Source of the DNA: Acidobacteriota bacterium
Lineage (GTDB): Bacteria; Acidobacteriota; Vicinamibacteria; Vicinamibacterales; CAVVIG01
Assembly (NCBI GenBank): GCA_003222395.1
Contig: QHWB01000039.1
Location: 248,001-312,000 of the forward strand
Reading direction: 5' to 3'
DNA: 64,000 nt
Part shown: in pieces, positions 24,309 to 33,886 of the stretch
Position numbering within the stretch: the first letter of the stretch is position 1
Layout: every line of letters begins with the position of its first letter
The notes under the pieces: model-generated
Told to the model about the DNA's origin: nothing
Seen by the model: the letters and a program-made list of their open reading frames with translations, nothing else
Database searches by the model: none
Made by a program: the position numbers and the translations under genes

Positions 24309-25495
24309 AGCGATTCGATCGCCATCGCAATGCCCATCCCGCCGCCGATGCAGAGCGATGCGACGCCGTATTTCAGCTTCCGCGCGCGCAGCGCGTACAC
24401 CAGCGTCGTCAGCACGCGCGCTCCGCTGGCGCCAATCGGATGGCCGAGGGCAATCGCACCGCCGTTCACGTTGACTCTAGCCGGGTCGAGGCCGAGCTCG
24501 CGCGTCACCGCGAGCGACTGCGCGGCGAACGCTTCGTTCAGCTCGAACAGATCGATGTCGTCGGCTTTCAATCCGGCGCGTTCGAGCACTTTACGGACCG
24601 CAGGCACGGGCCCGATGCCCATCACCGCCGGATCGACGCCGGTGGACGCATAAGAAAGGATACGGGCGAGCGGTTTTCGGCCTGCCTCAAGTGCTCTGTC
24701 GTTGGTCGTCACCACGAGCGCCGCCGCACCGTCGTTGATGCCCGAGGCGTTTCCGGCTGTCACGGTGCCGTCCTTCTTGAACGCCGGTTTCAGCGCGGCG
24801 AGCTTCTCTGCCGTCGTGCCAGCTCTTGGGTACTCGTCGGTGTCGACGTGCAGCGGCTCGCCTCGTTTCTGCGGCACGGGAACGGCGACGATTTCATTCT
24901 TGAAGCGCCCTCCGTTGATCGCCGATTCCGCGCGACGCTGACTCTCGGCCGCGAACGCGTCCTGATCGACGCGCGGGACGCAATATCGCTTGGCGACCTC
25001 CTCGGCGGTAATTCCCATGTGACACGCGCCCATCGCGCACGTCAGCCCTTCGCGCAGCATCGAATCGATCGCTTCGGCATTGCCCATGCGATAGCCCCAT
25101 CGCGCGCCCGGTAGCAGGTACGGCGCATTCGACATCGATTCGGTGCCGCCCGCGACCATCGTGTCGACGTAGCCGACGCGGATGGCCTCGACCGCGTGCA
25201 CGACCGCCTGCAGTCCGGATCCGCACACTCGATTGACCGTCTCGCCCGGCACCTCGACCGGCAGCGCGGCTTTCAGCGCCGCCTGCCGGGCGACGTTCAT
25301 GCCCGCGCCCGCCTGCAGGACGCAACCCATCACGACGTCGCCGATCTCGTCGTTGCCGACGCCTGCGCGCGCGATCGCTTCGCGGATGACGACCGCGCCG
25401 AGATCGACGGCAGTCAAATCCTTGAACACGCCGCCGAACGACCCGATGGGCGTTCGGCAGGCACTGAGAATCACCGCGTCAAAATCTCTGGGCAT
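24305..25495 (-). CDS. atoB: Acetyl-CoA C-acetyltransferase (thiolase)
   Basis: 396 residues from ATG 25495. The thiolase reversibly condenses two acetyl-CoA to acetoacetyl-CoA. The nucleophilic Cys lies in [14 protein letters not shown]. The catalytic His is in [12 protein letters not shown], and the second Cys in [15 protein letters not shown]. The N-terminal [17 protein letters not shown] is standard. It is the first gene of the minus-strand thiolase/JAMM/BamA-like/DUF4390 run. The open frame extends 22 codons upstream into a region with no family similarity. Confidence 0.94.
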   Translation of the reverse strand: MPRDFDAVILSACRTPIGSFGGVFKDLTAVDLGAVVIREAIARAGVGNDEIGDVVMGCVLQAGAGMNVARQAALKAALPVEVPGETVNRVCGSGLQAVVHAVEAIRVGYVDTMVAGGTESMSNAPYLLPGARWGYRMGNAEAIDSMLREGLTCAMGACHMGITAEEVAKRYCVPRVDQDAFAAESQRRAESAINGGRFKNEIVAVPVPQKRGEPLHVDTDEYPRAGTTAEKLAALKPAFKKDGTVTAGNASGINDGAAALVVTTNDRALEAGRKPLARILSYASTGVDPAVMGIGPVPAVRKVLERAGLKADDIDLFELNEAFAAQSLAVTRELGLDPARVNVNGGAIALGHPIGASGARVLTTLVYALRARKLKYGVASLCIGGGMGIAMAIESL

Positions 25496-25561
25496 GGTAG
25501 TCAGCAGCGACTGTCTGCTTTCAGAAGCCGCTTTGCGATGGTACCATCGGTCGTTGTTCAC

Positions 25562-25635
25562 CGCTCGCCTGAAAGGCTCGCGCTACATCGGGAGGGCGCG
25601 CGCTCCACAGATAGCGCGAGGCTTTTAGCCGAGCG
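25562..25635. repeat. Dispersed inverted-repeat element (intergenic copy)
   Basis: Arms at 25562-25585 and 25612-25635 are reverse complements at 21 of 24 positions, with a 26-bp loop. The arm sequence CTCGCCTGAAAGGCTCGCGC is shared with the compound repeat at 23632-23875 and the copy inside tyrA. It lies in the divergent interval between the thiolase and S9 peptidase genes and could also form an RNA hairpin. Confidence 0.85.
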
Positions 25636-25659
25636 CTGATTGCCGAGGAACTTTTGATC

Positions 25660-27744
25660 ATGCACGCGCGCTCGAGATCGCGAACCATCATCGCTGCCGC
25701 ATTCCTCGTCGTTCTGTTTCATCCGGCGGGCGCGCAGCCGCGGCGCGCGATGACGATCGATGACGCGCTCGATCTCGTGCAGGTGTCTGCGCCGCGGATT
25801 TCACCCGACGGACGGCACGTGCTGTACACGAAATCCGAGCTGGCGAAGTGGAAGGACAACAAGCGGACGCAGACGATCTGGATCGTCGACGCCGACGGCT
25901 CGAACGGACGTCAGTTCCTCAGCAGCGACAAGGACCGCAATCCCGCCTGGGCGCCCGACGGCAAACACGTCGCGTTCCTCTCGACGCGCGATGCCGCAAC
26001 CGAGAAAGAAAGCGAGTCTTCGAATGGCATCGGCGCGCAGATCTGGGTCATCCCGACCGACGGCGGCGAAGCGACGAAGCTCACGACGCACAGAGGGAAC
26101 ATCAAGTCGTTCGACTGGATGAAGGACAGCTCGGCGATAGTGTTCGCGGCCGAGCGCGGTCAGAGCGACGCGGAGAAGGCAGAACGGAAAGCTGGCGACG
26201 ACGCGATCTACGTGGACGAAGCCGCGAACGGTCAGGAACGCGGCGAGTTCTCCGAGCTGTGGCGCGTGTCGATCGCGGACAAGTCCGAGCGTCAGATCAC
26301 GCACGACGATCATCTGCTGATCGAGAATCTTCGCGTATCGCCCGACGGATCCAAAGTGGCCGTCGTCTACCGCCGCGAGAACGGCCGCAACGGTCAATTC
26401 CACGCCGAGGTCGCGACCGTCGACAGCGCGACCGGCGGGCTCACGACGCTGACGCACAACAATACGCCCGAAGCCAACGTGCAGTGGTCGCCCGAGGGAA
26501 AGATGTTGTCGTATCTGGCGCCGAGCGACACGACATGGGATCTGGCCGAGGACAAGCTGTGGCTGATCCCGAGCGAAGGCGGTCAGCCGCGCAAGCTCAC
26601 GGCGACCTTCAACGGCGATATCGGCCAGTATTCATGGTCTTCGGATGGCCAGTCGATAGTCTTCGGCGCAGCCGTTCGCGCGCGCGGCGCTGGGTATCGC
26701 GTCAACATCGCGACCGGCGTCGTATCGCCGATCACTCCGCCCGGCGACTGGGCCGGCCGCGTGGAGTCGGTATCAGCCGACGGCCGGCGCGGCGCAGCGG
26801 TGATCAGCCGGCCGGATCGGCCGACAGACGTGCACGTGATCGATCTCGCGACCGGCGCGGCGACCGCCGTGACGCACGTCAACCCGCGCGCCGGCGAATT
26901 CGCGCTCGCCCAGTTCCGCGCGATCGCCTGGAAGAGCAGGGACGGGCTCGAGGTCGAAGGGTTGCTGTGGCTGCCGCCAGACTATCAGCCCGGAGCCAGG
27001 CTGCCGCTTCTTCTCTCGGTGCACGGCGGTCCGGCCGGCGCGTGGGAGCCGTCGTTCCGCGCAATCAATCATGTGTACGCGAGCCTCGGGTGGGCGATCC
27101 TCGAACCAAACGTCCGCGGCAGCGCCTCGTATGGCGACGCGCTGCTGCGCGGCAACATGAAGGACATCGGCGGCGGCGATTATCAGGATCTGATGACCGG
27201 GGTCGACAAGCTGATCGCCGACGGCATCGCCGATCCCGATCACCTCGCCATCCGCGGCTGGAGCTACGGCGGCATCCTCGGCGGCTGGACGATTACGCAG
27301 ACGTCGCGGTTCAAGGCGGCGTCGCTCGGAGCCATGGTCGCCGACTGGTCGTCTGAATACGCGATGGGCTTCAATCACGACGTGCGGCTGTGGTACATCG
27401 GTGGCACGCCATGGGAAAGCGCGGACGCGTATCGGCGCCAGTCCTCCTACACGCACATCGCCAACGTCACGACGCCGACGCTGCTGCTGCACGGCGAGCG
27501 CGACACGACGGACACGATTGGTCAGAGCATGATTTTCTACCAGGGGCTCAAGGACCGCGGCGTGCCGGCCCGCTTCATCCGGTTCCCGCGCGAGCCGCAC
27601 GGGTTCCGCGAACCGCACCATCAGCGCGTTCGCGACGCCGAAGAGATCGCCTGGCTGATGAAATACGCCCGCGGCATCGACTGGAAAGCGCCCGAGCGGA
27701 AAGAGGCAGACGCGAATCCCGCGAAGAAAAGTACGGATCAATAA
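25660..27744 (+). CDS. S9 family prolyl oligopeptidase, secreted
   Basis: 694 residues. A signal peptide (RTIIAAAFLVVLFHPAGAQ) precedes an N-terminal beta-propeller built of TolB/PD40-like blades (ISPDGRHVLYTKSE; NPAWAPDGKHVAFLS; RVSPDGSKVAVVYR). The C-terminal alpha/beta-hydrolase has the nucleophile Ser in GWSYGGILGG (near residue 535), Asp in HGERDTTD (near 615) and His in REPHGFREPHH (near 646). It is expected to cleave short peptides in the periplasm. ATG 25660 is preferred to a TTG two codons earlier; GAGGAA lies upstream. The next gene, an M16 peptidase, starts 2 bp after its stop, so the two form a peptide-degrading pair. Confidence 0.9.
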   Translation: MHARSRSRTIIAAAFLVVLFHPAGAQPRRAMTIDDALDLVQVSAPRISPDGRHVLYTKSELAKWKDNKRTQTIWIVDADGSNGRQFLSSDKDRNPAWAPDGKHVAFLSTRDAATEKESESSNGIGAQIWVIPTDGGEATKLTTHRGNIKSFDWMKDSSAIVFAAERGQSDAEKAERKAGDDAIYVDEAANGQERGEFSELWRVSIADKSERQITHDDHLLIENLRVSPDGSKVAVVYRRENGRNGQFHAEVATVDSATGGLTTLTHNNTPEANVQWSPEGKMLSYLAPSDTTWDLAEDKLWLIPSEGGQPRKLTATFNGDIGQYSWSSDGQSIVFGAAVRARGAGYRVNIATGVVSPITPPGDWAGRVESVSADGRRGAAVISRPDRPTDVHVIDLATGAATAVTHVNPRAGEFALAQFRAIAWKSRDGLEVEGLLWLPPDYQPGARLPLLLSVHGGPAGAWEPSFRAINHVYASLGWAILEPNVRGSASYGDALLRGNMKDIGGGDYQDLMTGVDKLIADGIADPDHLAIRGWSYGGILGGWTITQTSRFKAASLGAMVADWSSEYAMGFNHDVRLWYIGGTPWESADAYRRQSSYTHIANVTTPTLLLHGERDTTDTIGQSMIFYQGLKDRGVPARFIRFPREPHGFREPHHQRVRDAEEIAWLMKYARGIDWKAPERKEADANPAKKSTDQ

Positions 27745-27746
27745 TC

Positions 27747-30575
27747 ATGAGACTTCGTCTTGCCATCGTCGCTCTTGCGGCATCCGTCGCGATTCACGCG
27801 CAGACCCAGCCGGCGGCGCCGGCATTCAACCCGCAGGACGAAATCCCGTTCGACAAGGCCGTGCGAACCGCGACGCTGCCCAACGGGCTCAAGTACTTCG
27901 TCCGCCAGAACAGCCGTCCGGCCAAGCGCGTGTCGCTTCGCCTCGCGGTGAAAGCCGGCTCGTTGAACGAGGCCGACGATCAGCAGGGTCTCGCCCATCT
28001 GATCGAGCACATGGCGTTCAACGGCAGCACGCACTTCAAGGCGGGCGAGATGTTCGCGTACTTCGAGCGCGTCGGCGCGCGACTCGGACCGCACGTCAAC
28101 GCCTACACGAGCTTCGACGAAACCGTGTACATGCTCGATCTGCCCACGGACAACTCCGAAGTGATCGCAAAGGGGCTCACGGCGCTCGCCGACGATGCCG
28201 GCGGGCTGACGCTCAGCAAGGAAGAGATCGACAAGGAGCGGCCGGTCGTCATCGAGGAGTGGCGGCTCGGCCTCGGCGCGAGCTCGCGCATCCGCGACAA
28301 GCAGTTCCCGATCCTCTTTTATCGGTCGCAATACGCGCAGCGGCTGCCGATCGGCAAGCCCGACATCATCCGCAACGCGCCTCCTGAGCGCCTTCGCGCC
28401 TTCTACGACACGTGGTACCGGCCGGACCACATGGCGGTCGTCGCCGTCGGCGACATCGACGCTGCGAAGATGGAACAGGACATCAGGACGACCTTCGCGC
28501 CGCTCACGGCGCGTGCCCCGGCGGCGCCGGAGCCCGACCGCGCGGTTCCACTCCATCAGCAGATGCTCGTCAACGTGACGACCGATCCGGAGCTGACGCG
28601 ATCGAGCGTCGAGATTCTGCGCAAACGCCCCCACGAGAACGGCACGAAAGTGGCCGACTACCGTCGCGACCTCGTGCAGCGCACAATCGATCACATCATC
28701 GACGAGCGGTTCGACGAACTGACGCGGCGCCCCGATGCGAAGTTCCTCGGCGCCGGCGCGGGCAACGGCACCCTGAGTCGCAGCGTCGACACCTTCACGA
28801 TGGGCGCGACGACGCAGGACGGCAAGATCGAGGAAGGCCTGAGCGCCCTGCTGATCGAGGCCAAGCGGCTGCTCGACTTCGGCTTCGGCGCGTCCGAAAT
28901 GGATCGAGCGAAACGGTGGATGGCCGCCTTCTACGAGCGCGCGTACAGCGAACGCGACAAGAGCGAGAGCCCCTCGTTCGCGCGCGAGTATCTCAGCTAC
29001 TTCCTGAACAACGAGCCAAGCCCCGGCATCGAGTACGAGTACCGCCTCGTGCAGCAGCTGCTGCCGACGATCACGGCGGCCGAAGCCTCGGCGATGATGA
29101 AAACGCTGCTCGGCGACGACAGCCGCGTCGTGCTCGCGACGGCGCCGCAGAAAAACGGCGTCCGCACTCCCTCGGACGCCGATCTGCAGGCGGTATTGGC
29201 CGCGGCGGCCGCGACGGCGGTCACCGCCTGGAACGACACGACGGCGACTCGAACGCTGATGGAATCGACGCCGACGCCGGGCACGATCGCCGCGCGCCGC
29301 TTGCTCGATGACGTCGGCGTCACCATCCTGAAGCTGTCGAACGGCGTCGAAGCGTGGCTGAAGCCGACCGATTTCAAGAACGATCAGGTGCTGTTCTCGC
29401 TGACCGCGCCAGGCGGATCGTCGCTGGCGCCGCCGTCCGACTACACCGATGCCTCGCTGGCGACGTCGCTCGTGCAGCTCTCCGGCGCCGGCGGTCTGAA
29501 GGCGACCGACCTCCAGAAGCTGCTCACCGGCAAGCTGGTGTCGGCCACGCCGTTCGTCCGGCTCTCCGAACACGGCGTGCAGGGCAGCTCGACGCCTGCC
29601 GACCTGGAGACCGCGCTGCAGCTGCTCTATCAGCGATTCACCGCGCCCGGAAACGATCCGGACGCCTTCCTGGTCATGAAACGTCAGCTCGACGCGATGG
29701 TGGCGAACCGGGGCCGGTCACCGCAGCAGGTGTTCGGCGAAAAGCTCGCCGAGGTCAACACCTCGGGCCACTACACGTCGCGGCCGCTCACCGCCGAGAA
29801 GGTCGCCGCGCTCGATCGCGAGAAGATGCTGGCGTTCTACAAATCGCGCTTCGCGAACTCCGCCGACTTCACCTTCATCATGGTCGGCGCGTTCAAGATC
29901 GACGATGCGCTGCCGCTCGTCGCGAAGTACATCGGGTCGCTGCCGTCGACCGGCCGGCGCGCGTCGAACTACCGCGACGTCGGCCTCCACTTCCCCGACA
30001 ACCCGCAGAAGGAAAAGGTCGTCGCCGGTCAGGAGCCGCGCGGATCGGCCGTCATGAGCTTCTACGCCGATCCGCCGATCGATCCGATGGAGCAGGAAAA
30101 GCTGGTCGAAGCGACGACCGTTCTCGAAATCGCGCTGCGCGACATCCTGCGCGAAGATCTGGGTCAGACCTACGGCGTCGGCGTCGGGCTGTCGCAGGCG
30201 CTGCCGCAGCGCGGAAGCGGCCACATCGAAGTGCGCTTCGGCGCGGCGCCGGAGAACATCGAAGGGATGACGGCGCGCATCGTCCAGGAGATCAAGCGGC
30301 TGCAGGCGGAAGGGCCGTCCGAGGATCTGACCAACCGCGCGAAGGAGAGCGCGCGGCGCGGCTACGAGACGGCCTTGAAGACGAACGACTACTGGCTCGG
30401 CCGGCTGCAGACGATCAACAGCTTCGGCCGCAATCCTTCGGAGATCCTGACGCGTCCGCAGCGCATCGATGCGATCACGCCGCAGGTGCTGCAGGAAGTG
30501 TTCAAGAAATACTTCCCCTTGGATCGCGCGACGACCGTCACGTTACTGCCGGCGACAGCGACAAAAGACAGGTAG
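27747..30575 (+). CDS. M16 family zinc peptidase (PqqL-like), secreted
   Basis: 942 residues, with a signal peptide (RLRLAIVALAASVAIHAQ) and two M16 halves. The N-terminal half has the inverted zinc motif HLIEH (residues 84-88) and the distal Glu in ERPVVIEEWRLG. The C-terminal half lacks a zinc motif and ends with GVGLSQALPQRGSGHIEVRFG, the usual inactive half of a clam-shell peptidase. It likely degrades oligopeptides in the periplasm together with the S9 peptidase encoded 2 bp upstream. A much longer in-frame opening upstream overlaps the S9 gene and is rejected. Confidence 0.92.
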   Translation: MRLRLAIVALAASVAIHAQTQPAAPAFNPQDEIPFDKAVRTATLPNGLKYFVRQNSRPAKRVSLRLAVKAGSLNEADDQQGLAHLIEHMAFNGSTHFKAGEMFAYFERVGARLGPHVNAYTSFDETVYMLDLPTDNSEVIAKGLTALADDAGGLTLSKEEIDKERPVVIEEWRLGLGASSRIRDKQFPILFYRSQYAQRLPIGKPDIIRNAPPERLRAFYDTWYRPDHMAVVAVGDIDAAKMEQDIRTTFAPLTARAPAAPEPDRAVPLHQQMLVNVTTDPELTRSSVEILRKRPHENGTKVADYRRDLVQRTIDHIIDERFDELTRRPDAKFLGAGAGNGTLSRSVDTFTMGATTQDGKIEEGLSALLIEAKRLLDFGFGASEMDRAKRWMAAFYERAYSERDKSESPSFAREYLSYFLNNEPSPGIEYEYRLVQQLLPTITAAEASAMMKTLLGDDSRVVLATAPQKNGVRTPSDADLQAVLAAAAATAVTAWNDTTATRTLMESTPTPGTIAARRLLDDVGVTILKLSNGVEAWLKPTDFKNDQVLFSLTAPGGSSLAPPSDYTDASLATSLVQLSGAGGLKATDLQKLLTGKLVSATPFVRLSEHGVQGSSTPADLETALQLLYQRFTAPGNDPDAFLVMKRQLDAMVANRGRSPQQVFGEKLAEVNTSGHYTSRPLTAEKVAALDREKMLAFYKSRFANSADFTFIMVGAFKIDDALPLVAKYIGSLPSTGRRASNYRDVGLHFPDNPQKEKVVAGQEPRGSAVMSFYADPPIDPMEQEKLVEATTVLEIALRDILREDLGQTYGVGVGLSQALPQRGSGHIEVRFGAAPENIEGMTARIVQEIKRLQAEGPSEDLTNRAKESARRGYETALKTNDYWLGRLQTINSFGRNPSEILTRPQRIDAITPQVLQEVFKKYFPLDRATTVTLLPATATKDR

Positions 30576-30593
30576 GGGCGACCAGCCCCTACC
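30571..30593. terminator. Bidirectional terminator hairpin
   Basis: A perfect 9-bp stem (GGTAGGGGC / GCCCCTACC) with a 5-nt loop lies between the convergent ends of the M16 peptidase gene (30575) and tyrA (30589). It overlaps both stop codons and is followed on the plus side by TTTTG. The U-tract is short, so termination strength is uncertain. Confidence 0.6.
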
Positions 30594-31590
30594 TTTTGAG
30601 CAACTCTCGCCAGCGCGCGGCGTCGGTGAAGATCTCGGTCAGCCGCTCGCCTTCGAAGAGATCGCGCCGCAGATCCTGAAGGATCGCGATCAGCGCATCG
30701 AGCGCGGGCCCGATCTGATCCGCGTTGGTGGCCGCGATATCCTTCCAGATATCCGCCGGGCTCGACGCCAGACGGGTCGTGTCGGCGAGCCCTCGTCCCG
30801 ACAGCCCGAGGCCGTCCTGCCCCACCGCATCGCCGACGACCTGCATCAGCGCGCTCGCGGTCAACTGCGGCAGGTGACTCAGGTACGCGAGCATCCGATC
30901 GTGCGTCTCGACGGTCATCGTCCTCGGCTCGGCGCCGAGGGCGCGGATGAATGCGAAAAGCCTTTCGAGCGCAGGGTCACTCGCCTGAAGGGCTCGCGCT
31001 ACAGGTCCCGCGCTCGCAGCAGTTGAGGCGTTTGCTGCAGGTGTGGCATGCGAAACAGATGCGTGAGGTCGCGCGAGGCTTTCAGCCGAGCGTGGCGACT
31101 GCGGGGTCAACAACCACGGCCGTCCTGCGAACAGATCCGGACGCGCGTGCTCGAGGCCGCCGCGCGCCGCGCCGGCGAGCGGGTGACCGCCCACGAACGT
31201 GAAGCGTGGCGGCAGCGATCGTGCGGCCGCGACGATTTCGCGCTTCGTGCTGCCGGTATCGGTGACGACCGCCGGCTGTCGCACGTACTCGTCGAGCTCG
31301 TCGAGCAGCGCGATGTTCTGCTTCACCGGGGCGGCGAGGATGACGATGTCGGCTTCGGCGAGGACGATCAGATCGTCGGCCGCGACGTCGATGGCATGCA
31401 TACGCATCGCCGTCTCGAGGACGTCCTTGTTGTCGACGGCGATGACGAGCGACGTCGGCCAGAGCTGGCGCGCCGCCTGGGCGATCGATCCGCCGATGAG
31501 ACCGAGGCCAACGATGCCGATCTTCTCGAAAATCGGCGGCTGCGTCTCGCGCGGCCGGCCCGGTTGTATGACGGGAAGTTCCATCGACAT
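30589..31590 (-). CDS. tyrA: Prephenate dehydrogenase
   Basis: 333 residues. It oxidatively decarboxylates prephenate to 4-hydroxyphenylpyruvate for tyrosine synthesis. The NAD-binding motif GIVGLGLIGGS (near residue 25), TDTGSTKREIV, the GGHPLAG substrate loop, and YLSHLPQLTASAL are present. No ACT domain is visible. Residues about 166-204 are not family sequence: they are the in-frame translation of a palindromic repeat (30980-31093) inserted between the WLLTP strand and the DPALERLFAF helix. ATG 31590 abuts an AT-rich repeat array and lacks a ribosome-binding site. It is the last gene of the aromatic operon. Confidence 0.92.
   Translation of the reverse strand: MSMELPVIQPGRPRETQPPIFEKIGIVGLGLIGGSIAQAARQLWPTSLVIAVDNKDVLETAMRMHAIDVAADDLIVLAEADIVILAAPVKQNIALLDELDEYVRQPAVVTDTGSTKREIVAAARSLPPRFTFVGGHPLAGAARGGLEHARPDLFAGRPWLLTPQSPRSAESLARPHASVSHATPAANASTAASAGPVARALQASDPALERLFAFIRALGAEPRTMTVETHDRMLAYLSHLPQLTASALMQVVGDAVGQDGLGLSGRGLADTTRLASSPADIWKDIAATNADQIGPALDALIAILQDLRRDLFEGERLTEIFTDAARWRELLKR
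30980..31093. repeat. Dispersed inverted-repeat element inserted in tyrA
   Basis: Ends CTCGCCTGAAGGGCTCGCGC and GCGCGAGGCTTTCAGCCGAG are reverse complements at 17 of 20 positions and match the arms at 25562-25635. The interior (about 70 bp) is unrelated to the other copies. The insertion is in frame and adds about 39 residues rich in Ala/Ser. Confidence 0.82.
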
Positions 31591-31696
31591 TTCAGATTTC
31601 AGATTGCAGATTGCTGATTGCTGATTGATTTGCTGATTGAATCCGAAACCCCAACCTGAAATCCAATCTGCAATCAGCAATCCGAAATCAGCAATA
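31591..31696. repeat. CAGATTGCTGATT micro-repeat array between aroF and tyrA
   Basis: AT-rich array made of variants of CAGATTGC, TGATTGC and CAGATTTC on one side and their reverse complements (GCAATCTG, GCAATCAG) on the other. It fills the whole interval between the DAHP synthase stop and the tyrA start and can form a long imperfect hairpin. The same unit family recurs at 38269-38359. Confidence 0.85.
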
Positions 31697-32743
31697 TCAG
31701 CTGCCCCACCCCCGCCGCTTCACCGGTTCGAGGCAGATGCTGCGGCCGATGGCCGGCGCGATGATGCGGAGCTCCGCCATCAGCCGGTCGAACTGCGACG
31801 GGAACAGCGACTGCGCGCCGTCGCTGAGCGCGTGATCGGGATCGCAGTGAACTTCGATGATCAGGCCGTCGGCGCCCGCGGCGACGGCCGCGCGCGCCAT
31901 CGGCACCACCATGTCGCGCCGTCCGGCGCCGTGGCTCGGGTCCGCGATGATCGGCAGGTGACTCAGCTTGCGCACGACGGGAATCGCCGAGATATCGAAC
32001 GTGTTGCGCGTCGCCGTCTCGAACGTGCGGATGCCGCGCTCGCACAGGATGACGTCGTTGTTGCCGCCGCTCAGCACGTACTCCGCCGACAGCAGCCACT
32101 CCTCGATCGTCGCCGAGATGCCGCGCTTGACGAGCACCGGCTTGCGCACGTGCCCGAGCTCGCGCAGCAGGGTGAAGTTCTGCATGTTGCGCGCGCCCAC
32201 CTGGAAGATGTCGGTGTAGCGGTTGATCAGCTCGATCTGGCTGACATCCATCACCTCGGTGATGAGCCTCATGTTTTCGGCGTTCGATGCGTCGCGAAGG
32301 AGCCGCAGCCCTTCCTCGCCGAGCCCCTGGAAGCTGTAAGGCGAGCTGCGCGGCTTGAATGCGCCGCCGCGGAAAATCTTCGCTCCGGCGCGGCGCGCCG
32401 CCGCCGCCGTCGTCCGCACCTGTTTTTCGTTTTCAGCCGAGCACGGACCGGCCATGACGATCACTTCGTCGCCGCCGATGCGGACGTCGCCGACCGTGAC
32501 GACCGTGCCCTGCGGCTTGAACGTCCGGCTCGCGAGCTTGTACGGCGACGAGATGCGCATCACCTCGTGGACGCCGTCGAGCATCTCGATGAGGCCAGGC
32601 TCCGGGTGTCCCGATCCGACGGCACCGAGCACCGTCCGCGTGACGCCGGTCGACCGGTGCACGTCCATCCCCATCTCGACGAGGCGCGCGACCACTTTTT
32701 CGATCTGCTCCTCGGTCGCCCGTTCTTCCATTACTACGACCAT
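31697..32743 (-). CDS. aroF: 3-deoxy-7-phosphoheptulonate (DAHP) synthase, type Iβ with ferredoxin-like domain
   Basis: 348 residues from ATG 32743, which has GGAGG 11 bp upstream (32755-32759). It condenses PEP and erythrose-4-phosphate, the first shikimate step. A short N-terminal ferredoxin-like domain ([21 protein letters not shown], to about residue 70) resembles the feedback-sensing domain of Thermotoga-type enzymes. The barrel has [33 protein letters not shown]-type [16 protein letters not shown], and [12 protein letters not shown]. It lies between chorismate mutase and tyrA in the operon. Confidence 0.94.
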   Translation of the reverse strand: MVVVMEERATEEQIEKVVARLVEMGMDVHRSTGVTRTVLGAVGSGHPEPGLIEMLDGVHEVMRISSPYKLASRTFKPQGTVVTVGDVRIGGDEVIVMAGPCSAENEKQVRTTAAAARRAGAKIFRGGAFKPRSSPYSFQGLGEEGLRLLRDASNAENMRLITEVMDVSQIELINRYTDIFQVGARNMQNFTLLRELGHVRKPVLVKRGISATIEEWLLSAEYVLSGGNNDVILCERGIRTFETATRNTFDISAIPVVRKLSHLPIIADPSHGAGRRDMVVPMARAAVAAGADGLIIEVHCDPDHALSDGAQSLFPSQFDRLMAELRIIAPAIGRSICLEPVKRRGWGS

Positions 32744-32769
32744 GGCTTCTGTCGCCTCCACACGCATGT

Positions 32770-33099
32770 TCATCTTAACGGTTCGCCGGTCGGCGACGGT
32801 TGGGCGGCGCCGGGAACGGACTCCTCGCCGTGCACGATGCGCCGTTCGAGCCGCCGCGCCTCGTCGATGATTCGTTCGAACAACCGGGCGATCGCGTCCG
32901 GCCCGAGTGGTCCCTCGCACGCGACGCCGCGCACGTGCTCGAGCACCTGCTTCTCGCGATCGGGCTGATAGATCGGCACGCCCAGGTCTTTCTTCACCAG
33001 GCCGATTTCGACCGCCACGCGCGCGCGCTCGTTGAGCAGGCGCACGATGACTTCGTCGACGCGGTCGATGTCGTTCCTCAATTCATCAAGCGTGCGCAT
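32770..33099 (-). CDS. Chorismate mutase, AroQ type
   Basis: 109 residues. It rearranges chorismate to prephenate, feeding TyrA. The all-helical AroQ signature is visible: [53 protein letters not shown], with the catalytic Arg, Lys and Glu in order. A second helix pair ([17 protein letters not shown]) closes the active site. It overlaps the trpA end by 14 bp and precedes DAHP synthase by 26 bp. No prephenate dehydratase is fused to it or present in the window. Confidence 0.92.
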   Translation of the reverse strand: MRTLDELRNDIDRVDEVIVRLLNERARVAVEIGLVKKDLGVPIYQPDREKQVLEHVRGVACEGPLGPDAIARLFERIIDEARRLERRIVHGEESVPGAAQPSPTGEPLR

Positions 33100-33886
33100 A
33101 GCTTTTCAACCACCGGACGTACTCCTCGACTTGCTCGATCAGCCTCGGCGAGCGGCCGTGCTCCGCGATGACCGAGACGAGCGCGCTGCCGACGACCGCG
33201 GCGTCGGCGTAGGCGCCGACTTCAGCGACGTGCTCGGGCCGCGAGATGCCGAACCCCAGGGCGATCGGCATCGACGTGTGCGCGCGGATCCGCCGCACCA
33301 GTGCGTCGGCGCCGGCGGCGACGCTGTCGCGCGCGCCGGTGACGCCAAGACGTGAAATGCCGTAAAGGAATCCGGTGCCGAGCTCCGCCGCCTTCCGGAT
33401 GCGTGCATCCGTCGTCGTCGGGCTCAGCAGGAAGATCGTGTCGAGTCCTTGGCCGGCCAGCGTTTCGCGGAATACGCCCGCCTCTTCTATCGGCAAATCG
33501 AGCGCCAGCACGCCGTCGACGCCGGCAGCGCTCGCCTGTTTCGCGAACGTTTCCACGCCGAGGCGCATGATCGGATTGGCGTAGCTGAACACCACGATCG
33601 GCGAGGCGATGTCGCGGCGGATGTCGCGGATGAGCGCGAGCGTCGCGCGCAGGTTGCTGCCCGCGGCGAGCGCGCGCTCGGCGGCACGCTGGATTACGGG
33701 TCCATCGGCGAGCGGATCGGAAAACGGCACGCCGATTTCGAGCACATCGGCGCCGGCGCGTTCGAGCGCGCGAAGGATCTCGGCCGAGCGCGGCAGATCG
33801 GGATCGCCGGCGGTCGTGAAGGTCACGAGGCCAGGGCGATGCTCGGCCTTCAGGCGCGCGAAGGTTCGGGCTATGAGCGAAGGCAT
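33086..33886 (-). CDS. trpA: Tryptophan synthase alpha chain
   Basis: 266 residues. It cleaves indole-3-glycerol phosphate to indole and passes it through the tunnel to TrpB. Visible are [12 protein letters not shown], the catalytic Glu in [17 protein letters not shown] with the catalytic Asp in the same motif, the FSYANPI strand, [22 protein letters not shown] and FGISRPEHV. It overlaps trpB by 16 bp and chorismate mutase by 14 bp. Confidence 0.96.
   Translation of the reverse strand: MPSLIARTFARLKAEHRPGLVTFTTAGDPDLPRSAEILRALERAGADVLEIGVPFSDPLADGPVIQRAAERALAAGSNLRATLALIRDIRRDIASPIVVFSYANPIMRLGVETFAKQASAAGVDGVLALDLPIEEAGVFRETLAGQGLDTIFLLSPTTTDARIRKAAELGTGFLYGISRLGVTGARDSVAAGADALVRRIRAHTSMPIALGFGISRPEHVAEVGAYADAAVVGSALVSVIAEHGRSPRLIEQVEEYVRWLKSYAHA

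Noticed and set aside
27390-27746. N-terminal extension of the M16 peptidase upstream of 27747
   Set aside because: It overlaps the S9 peptidase in another frame, is Arg-rich, and lies before a good signal peptide.
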